Below, in pieces: positions 9,606-20,736 of a stretch of DNA of 64,000 nucleotides. Each line of letters opens with the position of its first letter. The stretch's first letter is position 1. Where the stretch lies: assembly GCF_030348825.1 (NCBI RefSeq), contig NZ_JAUCES010000005.1, forward strand, positions 3,865,450 through 3,929,449, written 5' to 3'. The stretch comes from Fictibacillus sp. b24. Its GTDB lineage: Bacteria > Bacillota > Bacilli > Bacillales > Fictibacillaceae. Below the pieces are notes generated by a model, which saw only the letters and a program-made list of their open reading frames with translations, was not told the origin of the DNA and did not search any database. Made by a program: the position numbers and the translations under genes.

Positions 9606-10358
9606 TTATTCCGTTTTCTCTTCGTAATTCACTTGATATAAATAGAGACCATGAGCAGGAGCCGTTTTGCCGGCAAGCGACCGGTCTTTCCCCTCTAAAA
9701 TCGCAGAGATCTCTTCTGGTTTTCTCTTACCTTGTCCAACTTCTAAAAGCGTGCCAACGATGATGCGAACCATGTTATACAAAAAGCCGCTGCCTCTGAT
9801 CTTGAAAACGAGCGTGTTACCTTCTTCAACAGCATCCAATTCAAAAATAGTACGAACTTTGTCCGCCACTTCTGATTTGGCAGAAGAAAACGATGTAAAA
9901 TCATGTGTGCCTAAAAATAACTTCGCCGCACGTTTTATATCTTCCACGTTCAAAGGATATGGATAATGAAACATATGGTTTCGGATGAACACATCTGGTT
10001 GTTTCCTTATGAGCAGCTTATAGTGATATTCTTTGCTGAGAGCCGAAAATCGGGAATGAAACGTGCTCTCAACCTGCTCTGCTTTTTTGATTAAAATATC
10101 ATTTGGAAGCATAGCGTTTAAAGCCTTTCCCCACGCTTCATCCGGTATTTGGAGATCTGTGTCAAAATGAAACACTTGACCGACAGCGTGTACGCCCGCA
10201 TCTGTTCGTCCTGAAGCAGAAATGGTAACGGTCTCTCCCTTATGAATCTTTTGCAGCACGGCTTGAATGGTTCCTTGCACCGTTCTGCCGCTAGGCTGTA
10301 TTTGGTACCCGGCAAACTCCGTACCGTCATAAGCTACGGTTACTTTCATACGAGCCAT
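9606..10358 (-). CDS. truA: tRNA pseudouridine(38-40) synthase TruA
   Basis: Encodes 250 residues. It isomerises uridines 38-40 in the anticodon arm of many tRNAs. Catalytic Asp53 lies in SASGRTDAGVHA. The N-terminal VAYDGTEFAGYQ and C-terminal GSGFLYNMVRIIVGTL are family hallmarks. The start ATG 10358 is preferred over TTG 10364 from the AAAAGGAG spacing. It follows ecfT by 13 bp and closes the ecfA1-ecfA2-ecfT-truA unit. The short TTTATATC-rich gap before rplM holds the next promoter. Confidence 0.95.
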   Translation of the reverse strand: MARMKVTVAYDGTEFAGYQIQPSGRTVQGTIQAVLQKIHKGETVTISASGRTDAGVHAVGQVFHFDTDLQIPDEAWGKALNAMLPNDILIKKAEQVESTFHSRFSALSKEYHYKLLIRKQPDVFIRNHMFHYPYPLNVEDIKRAAKLFLGTHDFTSFSSAKSEVADKVRTIFELDAVEEGNTLVFKIRGSGFLYNMVRIIVGTLLEVGQGKRKPEEISAILEGKDRSLAGKTAPAHGLYLYQVNYEEKTE

Positions 10359-10371
10359 GTTCAATCTCCTT

Positions 10372-11169
10372 TTAACTGCGTAATAATAACAACGATGCCG
10401 TCAGCAATAATAGAAGCAGAAGCGCAAATGTGTCTCGTTTATGCCACTCTAATGCTCTAAGGCGTGTTCTTCCCTCTCCGCCTCGGTATCCTCTCGCTTC
10501 CATCGCAAGAGCCAGCTCTTCCGCTCGTTTGAACGAGGAAACGAATAAAGGAACTAAAAGCGGTACAAAAGCTTTTGCTCTTTCTTTAATCGGACCGCTT
10601 GTGAAATCAGCGCCGCGAGCCATCTGCGCTTTCATGATTTTCTCCGTTTCCTGCAGAAGTGTCGGGATAAACCTTAAGGAGATCGACATCATTAGAGCAA
10701 ACTCATGAACAGGCAGTTTCCACTTCTTAAGTGGTCCTAAGAGATGCTCCAAGCCATCCGTTATATCAATCGGTGTTGTTGTTAACGTTAATAATGATGT
10801 CATTAAGACAAGAAGGAGAAGCCTCATCGCGATAAATACCCCTTGAATGATTCCACCTTCATAAATTTCTAAAAAGCCTGCTTTATACAGCAGATCCCCT
10901 TCTTTTGTTAAGAACACATGCAGAAGCATCGTAAACACAACAAGAATAAGAATTGGCTTTAACCCTTTATACAAAAATCGCAGTGGAACTTTAGACATCG
11001 TAACGGTGACCGCAGTAAACGCAATAAGCAATCCGTAAGTCACCCAGCTGTTTGCTAGAAAAACAATAAACAAATAAAAGAACGCAGCAATAAGCTTCGA
11101 ACGTGAATCCATGCGATGCAATGGTGAAGATGCAGGGTAATACTGCCCGATGATTACATTTTGCAGCAT
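10372..11169 (-). CDS. ecfT: energy-coupling factor transporter transmembrane protein EcfT
   Basis: Encodes 265 residues, the shared membrane scaffold of group II ECF vitamin and cofactor importers. It couples the two ATPases to interchangeable S components located elsewhere. About five hydrophobic segments are seen (near 27-45, 48-64, 68-90, 108-130 and the extreme C-terminus). The two ARG coupling motifs are AQMARGADF and MEARGYRGG. It starts one base after ecfA2 ends. Confidence 0.94.
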   Translation of the reverse strand: MLQNVIIGQYYPASSPLHRMDSRSKLIAAFFYLFIVFLANSWVTYGLLIAFTAVTVTMSKVPLRFLYKGLKPILILVVFTMLLHVFLTKEGDLLYKAGFLEIYEGGIIQGVFIAMRLLLLVLMTSLLTLTTTPIDITDGLEHLLGPLKKWKLPVHEFALMMSISLRFIPTLLQETEKIMKAQMARGADFTSGPIKERAKAFVPLLVPLFVSSFKRAEELALAMEARGYRGGEGRTRLRALEWHKRDTFALLLLLLLTASLLLLRS

Positions 11170-11170
11170 A

Positions 11171-12037
11171 TTAATCCCCCCTCTTCTTAAGGGAGTGACT
11201 CACTTGTTTAGCGAGCTCCTCAATCGTAAAACTGGATAGGGAAAGGTTGTGCCCTGATACTTCATTCCATTTGTTGAGGAATTGGACGGTCTCTGGTACA
11301 TCTAGCCCTGCTTTAATCAGCAGTTCTCGCTGATTAAAGATATCGCTAGGTTTTCCATGCAGATACAGTTCACCCTTATGCATCACAGCGATTTCATCTG
11401 CATACCTCGATGCATCCTCCATGCTGTGAGTAACAAGGATCGTTGTTAGGTTATTCTTTTCATGAAGGCCGTAAAACAACTCCATGATCTCAACTCTGCC
11501 TGAAGGGTCAAGTCCTGCTGTAGGCTCATCTAAAATCAGCACTTCCGGACTTATAGCCAGGACTCCTGCAATCGCAACCCGGCGCATCTGCCCTCCGCTT
11601 AAGTCGAAAGGTGACTTTGTTAGCACGGATTGAGGAAGACCCACCATTTCAATCACGTTGGCAGCTGTTTTCTTTGCGTCTTCTTCAGACACCCCAAAAT
11701 TCCGCGGCCCGAACATGATGTCTTTTTCAACTGTTTCTTCAAACAGCTGATGCTCTGGGTATTGAAATACGATTCCCGCTTTTTTTCGAAGCGGTTTTAA
11801 ATCTTGTTTTTTACCGCCAGCTTTGAGCTCGGTGCTGCCCATTTTAATTGAACCTGCAGAAGGTTTTAACAATCCATTAAAATGTTGTATGAGCGTGGAT
11901 TTTCCCGAACCGGTGTGCCCGATCAAAGCAAGAAACGTTCCGTCGCCAATATCAAGCGTAATGTCGTGAAGCGCACGTCTCTCAAATGGAGTGCCTTGCA
12001 TGTAGCGGTGTTCTAGGCGGTTTATGCTAATTTCCAT
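11171..12037 (-). CDS. ecfA2: energy-coupling factor ATPase EcfA2
   Basis: Encodes 288 residues, an ABC ATPase of the ECF importer. Walker [10 protein letters not shown] (40-48), Q-loop [13 protein letters not shown], signature DLSGGQMRR, Walker [14 protein letters not shown] and switch VTHSMEDA are complete. The C-terminal domain is typical of ECF ATPases. It overlaps the end of ecfA1 by 16 bp, so the two subunits of the A1-A2 heterodimer are translationally coupled. Confidence 0.95.
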   Translation of the reverse strand: MEISINRLEHRYMQGTPFERRALHDITLDIGDGTFLALIGHTGSGKSTLIQHFNGLLKPSAGSIKMGSTELKAGGKKQDLKPLRKKAGIVFQYPEHQLFEETVEKDIMFGPRNFGVSEEDAKKTAANVIEMVGLPQSVLTKSPFDLSGGQMRRVAIAGVLAISPEVLILDEPTAGLDPSGRVEIMELFYGLHEKNNLTTILVTHSMEDASRYADEIAVMHKGELYLHGKPSDIFNQRELLIKAGLDVPETVQFLNKWNEVSGHNLSLSSFTIEELAKQVSHSLKKRGD

Positions 12038-12852
12038 AATGCATTCACCAGCTCTTCCTGCGTTAAATAGCTTTTATCAAGCTCCACACCTTGTTGGCGG
12101 AGAGCTTCACTCAATTTTAGTGAAAACGGTAAATCCAGACCGGCCGATTTCAACAATTCACGCTGTTGAAAGATGTCCTCAGGTGTACCTTCAGCTGCCT
12201 TTTCTCCCATTTTCATGACGACAACTCTGTCTGCACTTAGCGCTTCCTCTAAATCATGTGTAATGGAAATGACAGTGATGCCTTCTTTTTTATTCAGTTC
12301 CCGAACAGTCTCGATAACTTCAATTCGTCCAATCGGATCAAGCATCGATGTTGCCTCATCCAGTACAATAACAGATGGCTTCTGTGCCAAGATGCCTGCA
12401 ATAGCCACCCTTTGTTTCTGACCGCCGGATAACTGATGAGGTTCCTGGTTTAAGAAAGCTTCCATTCCCACACGTTCTACACTTTCGCTGATACGCTTTA
12501 TCATCTCTTCACGGGGAACACCGAAATTTTCAAGGCCAAACGCAATATCGTCCTGCACGCTTGTCCCAACAAACTGATTATCAGGGTTTTGAAAGACCAT
12601 ACCCACTTGTCTTCTTACTTCCCATATGTCGTCTAGGCGCTCTGTCTTGTATTCTGAGACAAAAACGGCACCTTCGTTTGGCAACAACAGTCCGTTTAAC
12701 ATTTTTGCCAACGTGGACTTCCCAGAGCCGTTATGGCCTACAATGGAAAGCCATTCCCCTTTGTGTACATCTAACGTTACACCTTTAAGTGTAGGTGTCT
12801 CTTCTCCCGGATAATAAAAGGTCACATCTTTAACGGTAATGATGTTTTCCAT
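12022..12852 (-). CDS. ecfA1: energy-coupling factor ATPase EcfA1
   Basis: Encodes 276 residues. Walker A GHNGSGKST (39-47), Q-loop FQNPDNQFVGTSV, signature QLSGGQKQR, Walker B VIVLDEATSMLDP and switch ITHDLEEA are all present. The Ala after the Walker B Glu (DEATSMLDP) is typical of EcfA1 and distinguishes it from EcfA2 (DEPTAGLDP). It is the first gene after the ribosomal superoperon, separated from rplQ by a terminator and 0.5 kb of non-coding DNA. Confidence 0.95.
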   Translation of the reverse strand: MENIITVKDVTFYYPGEETPTLKGVTLDVHKGEWLSIVGHNGSGKSTLAKMLNGLLLPNEGAVFVSEYKTERLDDIWEVRRQVGMVFQNPDNQFVGTSVQDDIAFGLENFGVPREEMIKRISESVERVGMEAFLNQEPHQLSGGQKQRVAIAGILAQKPSVIVLDEATSMLDPIGRIEVIETVRELNKKEGITVISITHDLEEALSADRVVVMKMGEKAAEGTPEDIFQQRELLKSAGLDLPFSLKLSEALRQQGVELDKSYLTQEELVNALWKLA

Positions 12853-13094
12853 GTGACATCCTCCTCTTAGCTGCTGCTCATTCTAAGCTGCTCTCTGCTC
12901 GTAGTTAGCTTAAAAGCTTTGTTACCTTGTTAATTCTGGTGTTGATTTATCAAAAAAACCTCATTTTCTGATGACGAACAGCGATGAATCTCCGCTAGTT
13001 CCTTCCTGAGGGTTCTATTCTGCAATTTTTCCGTATAATAAGTGTCGATTCAGCTCTGATGACGCACCTTTACTTATACCGGGCGGGGTAATTT
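12853..13094. other. gene-free stretch between ecfA1 and the 21-bp array
   Basis: No coding potential is seen on either strand. A TATAAT on the plus strand near 13035 has no good -35 and no gene behind it. The remaining sequence has no recognisable element. Confidence 0.5.
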
Positions 13095-13220
13095 ACCCAT
13101 TAATTCGAGAAATATCAGGAATAATCCTAGAAATTTTGTGGTTATTCCAGCGAGTTTTAGCTATAATCCAGCGAGTTTGGCTCATATGTCGGCGAGTCGA
13201 CATAAATCGACAAATATTAA
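13095..13220 (-). repeat. degenerate tandem array, six units of exactly 21 bp
   Basis: Units start at 13095, 13116, 13137, 13158, 13179 and 13200. The best pair reads (minus strand) AAACTCGCTGGATTATAGC and AAACTCGCTGGAATAACCA. The core AAACTCGC-GGATTAT is the same as in the array at 28708-28812, in opposite orientation. Non-coding, between ecfA1 and rplQ. Confidence 0.75.
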
Positions 13221-13321
13221 CTAACCTATACCCCTCAACCACAGCTATTTCCAGCGGGTTATATTAAACAGCACCCATGCTTTCCCACAGTGCTAATGTT
13301 TTATAGTTTTCCGAAAAAAAT

Positions 13322-13365
13322 AAAAAAGGGCAAGATTGTCATTGAAGACTTGATCCCGCCCTTTC
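13322..13365. terminator. terminator of the ribosomal superoperon (after rplQ)
   Basis: Hairpin AAAAGGGC..GAT pairs with GATC..GCCCTTT, with an A-run on the plus strand giving the minus-strand T-run. It sits 11 bp past the rplQ stop. Confidence 0.82.
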
Positions 13366-13375
13366 ATACGTTTTA

Positions 13376-13738
13376 TTAAACTAATTCAATGATAACCATT
13401 GGTGCACCATCACCACGGCGAGGGCCGATTTTTGCGATGCGAGTGTAACCACCGTTACGCTCTGCATAGCGAGGTGCAAGATCACTGAAAAGTTTTTGAA
13501 GAGATCTTTGTCCAGACTCAGCGTCTGCTACTTCGTTACGAAGGAACGATGCAGCCTGACGGCGAGCATGAAGGTCTCCACGCTTACCAAGCGTAATCAT
13601 TTTTTCAGCAAATTTACGAACTTCTTTTGCACGTGCTTCTGTAGTTTCAATACGCTCGTTGATGATTAAATCAGTAGCTAAATCACGAAGCATTGCTTTA
13701 CGAACCGCAGATACACGACCTAACTTTTGGTATCCCAT
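13376..13738 (-). CDS. rplQ: 50S ribosomal protein L17
   Basis: Encodes 120 residues, the length of the bacterial core form. [20 protein letters not shown] at the N-terminus and [20 protein letters not shown] at the C-terminus are diagnostic. L17 lies near the polypeptide exit. It is the last gene of the S10-spc-alpha cluster, following rpoA as in B. subtilis. Confidence 0.97.
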   Translation of the reverse strand: MGYQKLGRVSAVRKAMLRDLATDLIINERIETTEARAKEVRKFAEKMITLGKRGDLHARRQAASFLRNEVADAESGQRSLQKLFSDLAPRYAERNGGYTRIAKIGPRRGDGAPMVIIELV

Positions 13739-13796
13739 GCTTGTATTCCCTCCTCTGCGCGTTTCTCTCTCGTCTTGAAAAAGCGCGTATTACGAA

Positions 13797-14741
13797 TTAA
13801 TCGTCAGCGCGTAATGAAAGACCTAGCTCTTCAAGTTTCTCTTGAACTTCCTCAAGAGATTTCTTTCCAAGGTTGCGTACTTTCATCATGTCTTCTTCAG
13901 ACTTATTCGCAAGTTCTTGAACTGTATTAATGCCAGCACGCTTTAGGCAGTTATAAGAACGAACAGAAAGATCAAGTTCCTCGATCGTCATCTCAAGTAC
14001 TTTTTCTTTTTGGTCTTCTTCTTTTTCTACCATAATCTCAGCGTTCTGAGCTTGATCTGTTAAGCCAACAAAAATGTTTAAATGTTCGCTAATGATCTTC
14101 GCACCAAGAGAAACTGCTTCCTCTGGACGAATGCTCCCATCTGTCCATACATCAAGCGTTAGCTTATCATAGTTTGTTACTTGTCCTACACGAGTGTTTT
14201 CCACTTGATAGTTTACACGAGAAACTGGTGTGTAAATAGAATCAACAGGAATAACTCCGATCGGCAGGTCTTCGCGTTTATTGCCTTCTGCCTGTACATA
14301 ACCACGACCACGTCTAGCATGAAGCTTCATTTGGAAATGAGCGCCTTTTGCTAGTGTTGCGATATGAAGATCCGGGTTAAGGACTTCAACATCGCTGTCA
14401 TGAGTGATGTCGCCAGCTGTTACAACACCGTCACCTTGAACATCGATTTCGAGTGTCTTCTCTTCATCAGAGTAAATCTTCATTGCAAGTTTCTTTAAGT
14501 TTAAGATGATGGTTGTAACATCTTCAACTACACCTTCAACTGTAGAGAACTCATGCAATACGCCATTAATCTGAATAGATGTAACTGCTGCACCAGGTAG
14601 TGAGGACAACAAGATACGACGCAAGGAGTTGCCTAGTGTAGTCCCGTATCCACGTTCAAGTGGTTCAACAACAAACTTTCCGTATGTGGCATCGTCGCTG
14701 ATTTCAACCGTCTCAATTCTTGGCTTTTCGATTTCGATCAT
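13797..14741 (-). CDS. rpoA: DNA-directed RNA polymerase subunit alpha
   Basis: Encodes 314 residues. The N-terminal dimerisation domain (about 1-230; [20 protein letters not shown]) nucleates RNAP assembly. A linker rich in E, D, Q and K leads to the C-terminal domain (about 250-310; [19 protein letters not shown]), which binds UP elements and activators. It lies between rpsK and rplQ in the alpha operon. A short GC-rich hairpin precedes it (14773-14792). Confidence 0.98.
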   Translation of the reverse strand: MIEIEKPRIETVEISDDATYGKFVVEPLERGYGTTLGNSLRRILLSSLPGAAVTSIQINGVLHEFSTVEGVVEDVTTIILNLKKLAMKIYSDEEKTLEIDVQGDGVVTAGDITHDSDVEVLNPDLHIATLAKGAHFQMKLHARRGRGYVQAEGNKREDLPIGVIPVDSIYTPVSRVNYQVENTRVGQVTNYDKLTLDVWTDGSIRPEEAVSLGAKIISEHLNIFVGLTDQAQNAEIMVEKEEDQKEKVLEMTIEELDLSVRSYNCLKRAGINTVQELANKSEEDMMKVRNLGKKSLEEVQEKLEELGLSLRADD

Positions 14742-14772
14742 TCAACTGAACCCTCCTTCAAACGTCGAATCT

Positions 14773-14792
14773 CGGCTGGAGATTTCCAGCCG
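14773..14792 (-). other. short hairpin in the rpsK-rpoA spacer
   Basis: Eight perfect base pairs (CGGCTGGA with TCCAGCCG) around a 4-base loop, about 30 bp upstream of the rpoA start and inside the transcript. No T-run follows, so it is not a classical terminator. Confidence 0.55.
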
Positions 14793-14884
14793 AAATTCCC
14801 CATAGGCATTCCGACTTATCAATTACCAAAACTTTTACTATAACCATTATAGACAAGTTATAGAAATATATACCGTGTATATCG

Positions 14885-15280
14885 TTACACGCGACGGCGT
14901 TTTGGCGGGCGGCAACCGTTGTGAGGTACAGGAGTAACGTCACGAATAGCTGTTACTTCTAAGCCTACCGCTTGAAGGGCACGGATTGCTGCTTCACGTC
15001 CAGCACCAGGTCCTTTAACGGATACTTCCAACGTTTTCATACCATGTTCCATTGCAGTTTTACCAGCTGTTTCAGCTGCCATTTGTGCTGCGAACGGAGT
15101 AGACTTACGAGAACCTTTAAATCCTAGGTGACCAGCAGTCGCCCAAGAGATTGCGTTCCCGTGCGTGTCAGTGATCGTAATGATCGTGTTGTTGAATGTA
15201 GAACGGATATGTGCTACGCCGACTTCAACATTCTTTTTGACACGACGTTTACGTGTATTAGTCTTACGTGCTTTTGCCAT
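14885..15280 (-). CDS. rpsK: 30S ribosomal protein S11
   Basis: Encodes 131 residues. [34 protein letters not shown] and the C-terminal [12 protein letters not shown] are hallmark sequences. S11 is a 30S platform protein next to the E site. It is preceded by rpsM (20 bp gap) and followed by a 143 bp spacer to rpoA, the longest gap in the alpha operon. Confidence 0.98.
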   Translation of the reverse strand: MAKARKTNTRKRRVKKNVEVGVAHIRSTFNNTIITITDTHGNAISWATAGHLGFKGSRKSTPFAAQMAAETAGKTAMEHGMKTLEVSVKGPGAGREAAIRALQAVGLEVTAIRDVTPVPHNGCRPPKRRRV

Positions 15281-15300
15281 TTAGAGTTTACCTCCTTTAC

Positions 15301-15666
15301 TTACTTTTTCTTATTCGCTACTGTACGACGAGGTCCTTTACGAGTACGGGAGTTGTTCTTCGTGTTTTGACCACGTACTGGTAATCCACGACGATGACGA
15401 ACACCACGATATGCTCCGATCTCGATTAGACGCTTGATGTTTAGTGATACTTCACGACGAAGGTCACCTTCCACTTTATGTCCATCGATGACTTCGCGGA
15501 TTTTATTTAATTCATCTTCAGTAAGATCACGAACGCGTGTATCTTCAGAAACTCCAGCTGCAGCAAGAATTTGCTGTGCTTTTGTTTTACCGATACCGAA
15601 GATGTATGTTAAAGAGATTACTACTCGCTTATCACGAGGAATATCTACACCTGCAACACGTGCCAT
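15301..15666 (-). CDS. rpsM: 30S ribosomal protein S13
   Basis: Encodes 121 residues. [20 protein letters not shown], the helix-two-turn-helix [13 protein letters not shown] and the basic tail [17 protein letters not shown] fit the family. S13 contacts P-site tRNA and 50S bridges. It follows rpmJ. Confidence 0.98.
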   Translation of the reverse strand: MARVAGVDIPRDKRVVISLTYIFGIGKTKAQQILAAAGVSEDTRVRDLTEDELNKIREVIDGHKVEGDLRREVSLNIKRLIEIGAYRGVRHRRGLPVRGQNTKNNSRTRKGPRRTVANKKK

Positions 15667-15687
15667 AATTTTTGCACCTCCTGTATA

Positions 15688-15804
<117 letters not shown>

Positions 15805-15836
15805 TTATAACCTCCTTATGTCACGGAGTACATTGA

Positions 15837-16055
15837 TTATTTAAAACGATACGTTATACGACCACGTGATAAGTCATACGGAGACAATTCTACGGTTACT
15901 TTATCCCCTGGAAGAATTCGAATGTAGTGCATACGAATCTTTCCAGAAACGTGCGCTAGAACTTTGTGTCCGTTTTCTAGTTCAACACGAAACATGGCGT
16001 TCGGAAGAGGCTCAATAACTGTACCTTCTACCTCAATAACATCATCTTTAGCCAT
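15837..16055 (-). CDS. infA: translation initiation factor IF-1
   Basis: Encodes 72 residues, an S1/OB-fold protein that covers the A site during initiation. [20 protein letters not shown] at the start and [11 protein letters not shown] at the end are typical. It overlaps the upstream KOW-protein gene by 8 bp. Confidence 0.98.
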   Translation of the reverse strand: MAKDDVIEVEGTVIEPLPNAMFRVELENGHKVLAHVSGKIRMHYIRILPGDKVTVELSPYDLSRGRITYRFK

Positions 16056-16371
16056 CGACTTGATCTCCCTTCTTCAGAGCAATGACTTTCTCGTCGGAAA
16101 ACTTCGCTACTGCATAACGCAATTTGCCATTGGTTACACGACCTGTTTCAAGAATGCTTTTAACAACTTCCGGAGAAGTAAAATCCAGCAGTTCTAAGTG
16201 GTTTAGGTTCTTGCGCTTGGCTCGATCAAACTTACGCTTGTCGCCATCTGCGACGAGGACGAAACGCCCATCGAGAATACCGACAATAACACCTAACCGA
16301 TCTGCGTCTCTTCCTTTTAGTATCCGAACCAGTTGTCCTATGTTCGGTACCGAATCAGATTCGCTTACCAT
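16048..16371 (-). CDS. KOW-domain RNA-binding protein, L14e-like
   Basis: Encodes 107 residues. The N-terminal half has a KOW/SH3-like stretch ([20 protein letters not shown], then [19 protein letters not shown]), resembling archaeal and eukaryotic L14e proteins. The C-terminal half is basic and ends in KKGDQVDG. It sits between map and infA, where B. subtilis has a similar small gene (ybzG, from memory). The role is unproven, but the coupling to infA suggests translation or ribosome binding. The ribosome binding site is GAAGGTGATG. Confidence 0.82.
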   Translation of the reverse strand: MVSESDSVPNIGQLVRILKGRDADRLGVIVGILDGRFVLVADGDKRKFDRAKRKNLNHLELLDFTSPEVVKSILETGRVTNGKLRYAVAKFSDEKVIALKKGDQVDG

Positions 16372-16385
16372 TTCATCACCTTCAC

Positions 16386-17782
<1,397 letters not shown>

Positions 17783-17815
17783 CTAATCCCTCCATAAATC
17801 ACAATCGTCTTTTTT

Positions 17816-17853
17816 AAAGAGCTGGCTGGGAAGATCACTCTTCCCTCGCTCTT
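17816..17853 (-). other. long hairpin across the secY stop codon
   Basis: AAAGAGC + GGGAAGA (plus 17816-17834) pair with TCTTCCC + GCTCTT (17839-17853), with small internal loops. The secY stop (17852-17854) lies at the base. On the minus strand TTTAAAAAAG follows, so termination would be weak. It could stabilise the secY 3' end or tune adk-map expression. Confidence 0.7.
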
Positions 17854-19153
17854 ATTTAATGAAGCCTTTGTAGTGCCGCTTGATCAGCTGGCTCTCAATC
17901 TGCTTCATGGTGTCTAATGCCACACCTACAACAATCAGCAAGCTTGTTCCACCAATTTGAATGGCTGGCGGAAGGTTCAAACCTGGAATTGCTGTAAAGA
18001 CAACTGGCAGGACTGCAATTGCAGCCAGGAAAAGAGATCCAACAAATGTTAATCGATACAGAATTCTTGTTATATAAGTTTGAGTGTTAGCTCCTGGACG
18101 AATGCCAGGAATGTATCCACCCTGCTTCTTTAAGTTTTCCGCCATTTGCTCCGGATTTACCTGGATAAACGTATAGAAATACGAGAACCCGATAATAAGG
18201 AGCGCATATATAATCATTCCGACTGGCTTCGTGTAGTCAAACGTGTTGATAATCCAAGTCGTAACATCATTCTGTCCGAAGAAGCCAGCAACAGTTCTTG
18301 GCGTGATGATCAAGGAAATCGCGAAGATAACCGGGATAACACCTGCTGCATTAACTTTGATCGGAAGATGAGTAGACTGGCCGCCAACAGGCTTTGTTCC
18401 AACGACTCGTTTTGCATACTGAATCGGGATTTTCCGAACACCTTGTTGAATAAAGATAACACCCATAATAATGAGTACAATCGCAAGAGCAAGCAGTACA
18501 ACCGTTACGATATGCATGAATAACTGATCGCTACCGCCTTCAAATTGCGTTGTGAAAAGCTGGTTAACTGCTGTAGGAATAGCTGCGGCAATCCCCGCAA
18601 AAATCAGAACTGAAATTCCGTTTCCAATCCCCTTAAGGGTAATCTGCTCACCCAACCACATTAAGAATGCAGTACCTGCAGTTAAAACTAACGCGATAAA
18701 TAGATACGTAGCCGGGCTAGGGTTTTGTATAAGTCCTGGGAAAAGATTGTTAAAACCGATAGACATACCGATAGCTTGGATAAAACCAAGAACAATAGTT
18801 CCATAGCGAGTGAACTGAGCTAATTTCTTACGCCCAACTTCACCTTGCTTACTCCACTCCGTAAATTTAGGAACAACGTCCATCTGCAAAAGCTGCACGA
18901 TGATCGATGCTGTAATATACGGCATGATACCCATAGCGAAAATGGAGAAGTTTTGTAACGCTCCACCGCCAAACGTATTTAAAAAACCAAAAATGTTAGC
19001 ACTGTCGCCTGTACTGAATTTCAGTACGTCGCGATTTACACCAGGTACTGGGATGAATGTTCCAAGACGGAACACCACCAGCATTGCAAGTGTAAACAAT
19101 ATCTTGTTTCTCAGATCACCCACACGCATAATGTTGGAGATTGTCTGGAACAT
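17852..19153 (-). CDS. secY: preprotein translocase subunit SecY
   Basis: Encodes 433 residues, the channel of the Sec translocon. Ten membrane segments are expected and visible as hydrophobic runs. Typical pieces are the N-terminal [21 protein letters not shown], the plug region after segment 1, GGQSTHLPIKVNAAGVIPVI and the C-terminal LIKRHYKGF. Its start overlaps the rplO stop (TAATG). Confidence 0.98.
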   Translation of the reverse strand: MFQTISNIMRVGDLRNKILFTLAMLVVFRLGTFIPVPGVNRDVLKFSTGDSANIFGFLNTFGGGALQNFSIFAMGIMPYITASIIVQLLQMDVVPKFTEWSKQGEVGRKKLAQFTRYGTIVLGFIQAIGMSIGFNNLFPGLIQNPSPATYLFIALVLTAGTAFLMWLGEQITLKGIGNGISVLIFAGIAAAIPTAVNQLFTTQFEGGSDQLFMHIVTVVLLALAIVLIIMGVIFIQQGVRKIPIQYAKRVVGTKPVGGQSTHLPIKVNAAGVIPVIFAISLIITPRTVAGFFGQNDVTTWIINTFDYTKPVGMIIYALLIIGFSYFYTFIQVNPEQMAENLKKQGGYIPGIRPGANTQTYITRILYRLTFVGSLFLAAIAVLPVVFTAIPGLNLPPAIQIGGTSLLIVVGVALDTMKQIESQLIKRHYKGFIK

Positions 19154-19593
19154 TAGATCACCTCAGTAGTTCCGCCCGCTGCTTCAATTGCTTCTTTAGC
19201 AGAAACAGAGAATTTGTGCGCCTTAACTGTAAGCTTAACTTCTAACTTGCCATTACCTAGAACTTTGATGCCGTTTTTAAGACTGCTAACTACTCCAGTT
19301 TCAATAAGAAGTTCAGGAGTAACCTCTGTGCCCTCTTCAAAACGAACAAGTTTCTCAAGATTTACAACTGCATACTCTTTACGAGTAGGGTTTGTGAATC
19401 CGCGTTTCGGTAAACGACGTGCTAGTGGATTTTGTCCACCTTCGAATCCAGGTCTAACACCACCGCCTGAACGAGAGTTTTGACCTTTGTGACCACGACC
19501 ACTTGTTTTACCATTGCCTGATCCGATACCGCGACCTACACGGTTGCGAACTTTACGGGATCCTTCTGATGGCTTCAACTCATGAAGTTTCAT
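19153..19593 (-). CDS. rplO: 50S ribosomal protein L15
   Basis: Encodes 146 residues. The N-terminal basic, glycine-rich region ([20 protein letters not shown]) threads into 23S rRNA; the C-terminal domain is compact. It overlaps secY by one base and follows rpmD. Confidence 0.97.
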   Translation of the reverse strand: MKLHELKPSEGSRKVRNRVGRGIGSGNGKTSGRGHKGQNSRSGGGVRPGFEGGQNPLARRLPKRGFTNPTRKEYAVVNLEKLVRFEEGTEVTPELLIETGVVSSLKNGIKVLGNGKLEVKLTVKAHKFSVSAKEAIEAAGGTTEVI

Positions 19594-19624
19594 CTGAGCA
19601 CCTCCTCATGATTTATTTATCTTT

Positions 19625-19813
19625 TTAAGCTTCTAATTCTTTCACTGTTAAAAGGTGAGACACCTTGTTAACCATACCGCGGATAGCCGCGTTATCTTCG
19701 TGCACAACTGTCTGGTGCATTTTGCGTAAACCAAGTGTCTTAACAACGATACGTTGGTTTTCCGGACGGCCGATTACACTGCGAGTGAGGGTGATTTCTA
19801 ATTTCTTAGCCAT
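19625..19813 (-). CDS. rpmD: 50S ribosomal protein L30
   Basis: Encodes 62 residues: [20 protein letters not shown] and [15 protein letters not shown] are family motifs. It follows rpsE by 14 bp. Confidence 0.96.
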   Translation of the reverse strand: MAKKLEITLTRSVIGRPENQRIVVKTLGLRKMHQTVVHEDNAAIRGMVNKVSHLLTVKELEA

Positions 19814-19827
19814 CTAAAGTTCCCTCC

Positions 19828-20325
19828 TTAACCTAAAAGCTCTTGTACTGATTTACCGCGAAGTTTCGCAACATCTTCAGCACGCTTTAAATTTTTCAAA
19901 CCTTCAATTGTTGCACGAACCATGTTGATTGGGTTGTTAGATCCAAGTGACTTAGAAAGGATGTCACCTACACCAGCAAGCTCCAATACCGCACGTACAG
20001 GTCCACCAGCAATTACCCCAGTACCTTCAGATGCAGGCTTAAGAAGTACGTTACCTGCTCCAAAACGTCCAATTACTTGGTGAGGAATTGTTGTTTTTAC
20101 GATCGGTACAGTTACTAAGTTTTTCTTAGCATCTTCAATCGCCTTACGGATCGCTTCTGGTACCTCTTGGGCTTTACCAGTACCGAATCCAACGTGACCG
20201 TTTTTGTCACCTACTACAACTACTGCAGCAAAGCGGAAACGACGTCCACCTTTTACTACTTTAGCTACACGGTTAACGGTAACGACGCGTTCTTCAAGTT
20301 CAAGTTTGTTAGGGTCGATACGCAT
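19828..20325 (-). CDS. rpsE: 30S ribosomal protein S5
   Basis: Encodes 165 residues. The N-terminal dsRBD-like domain contains [20 protein letters not shown], the loop implicated in decoding fidelity and spectinomycin response. The C-terminal domain contains [19 protein letters not shown]. It follows rplR in the spc operon. Confidence 0.98.
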   Translation of the reverse strand: MRIDPNKLELEERVVTVNRVAKVVKGGRRFRFAAVVVVGDKNGHVGFGTGKAQEVPEAIRKAIEDAKKNLVTVPIVKTTIPHQVIGRFGAGNVLLKPASEGTGVIAGGPVRAVLELAGVGDILSKSLGSNNPINMVRATIEGLKNLKRAEDVAKLRGKSVQELLG

Positions 20326-20342
20326 CAGGTTCCCTCCTTCGA

Positions 20343-20705
20343 TTAAAATTCTAACCCAGCTTCACGAGCTGCGTCTGCTAATGCTTTAATACGTCCGTGA
20401 TATAAATATCCGCCTCGGTCAAATACTACCGATTTGATTCCTTTTTCTACTGCGCGCTTAGCGATTTCTTGACCAATCGCTTTAGCAGCATCTACGTTTC
20501 CACCGTTTTCTACACTTACACCTTTATCAAGGGAAGATGCAGATACAATTGTTACACCTGCTTGATCATCGATCAATTGAGCATAGATGTGCTTTGTAGA
20601 ACGGAATACGTTCAAACGAGGACGTTGTGCTGTTCCGCTTACAACGCGGCGAACACGAGCATGTCTTTTCTTACGAGCGACATTCTTATCTGCTTTCGTG
20701 ATCAT
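20343..20705 (-). CDS. rplR: 50S ribosomal protein L18
   Basis: Encodes 120 residues, the 5S rRNA-binding protein L18: [20 protein letters not shown] and [20 protein letters not shown]. The start ATG at 20705 (MITKADKN) has AAAGGAG 8 bases upstream; the GTG at 20714 falls too close to it. Confidence 0.97.
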   Translation of the reverse strand: MITKADKNVARKKRHARVRRVVSGTAQRPRLNVFRSTKHIYAQLIDDQAGVTIVSASSLDKGVSVENGGNVDAAKAIGQEIAKRAVEKGIKSVVFDRGGYLYHGRIKALADAAREAGLEF

Positions 20706-20736
20706 CCTTTGCACTCCTTTCCGCTACCTAACGGCT

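Noticed and set aside
13028..13050. Plus-strand promoter (TATAAT near 13035)
   Set aside because: No acceptable -35 and no plus-strand gene or RNA downstream.
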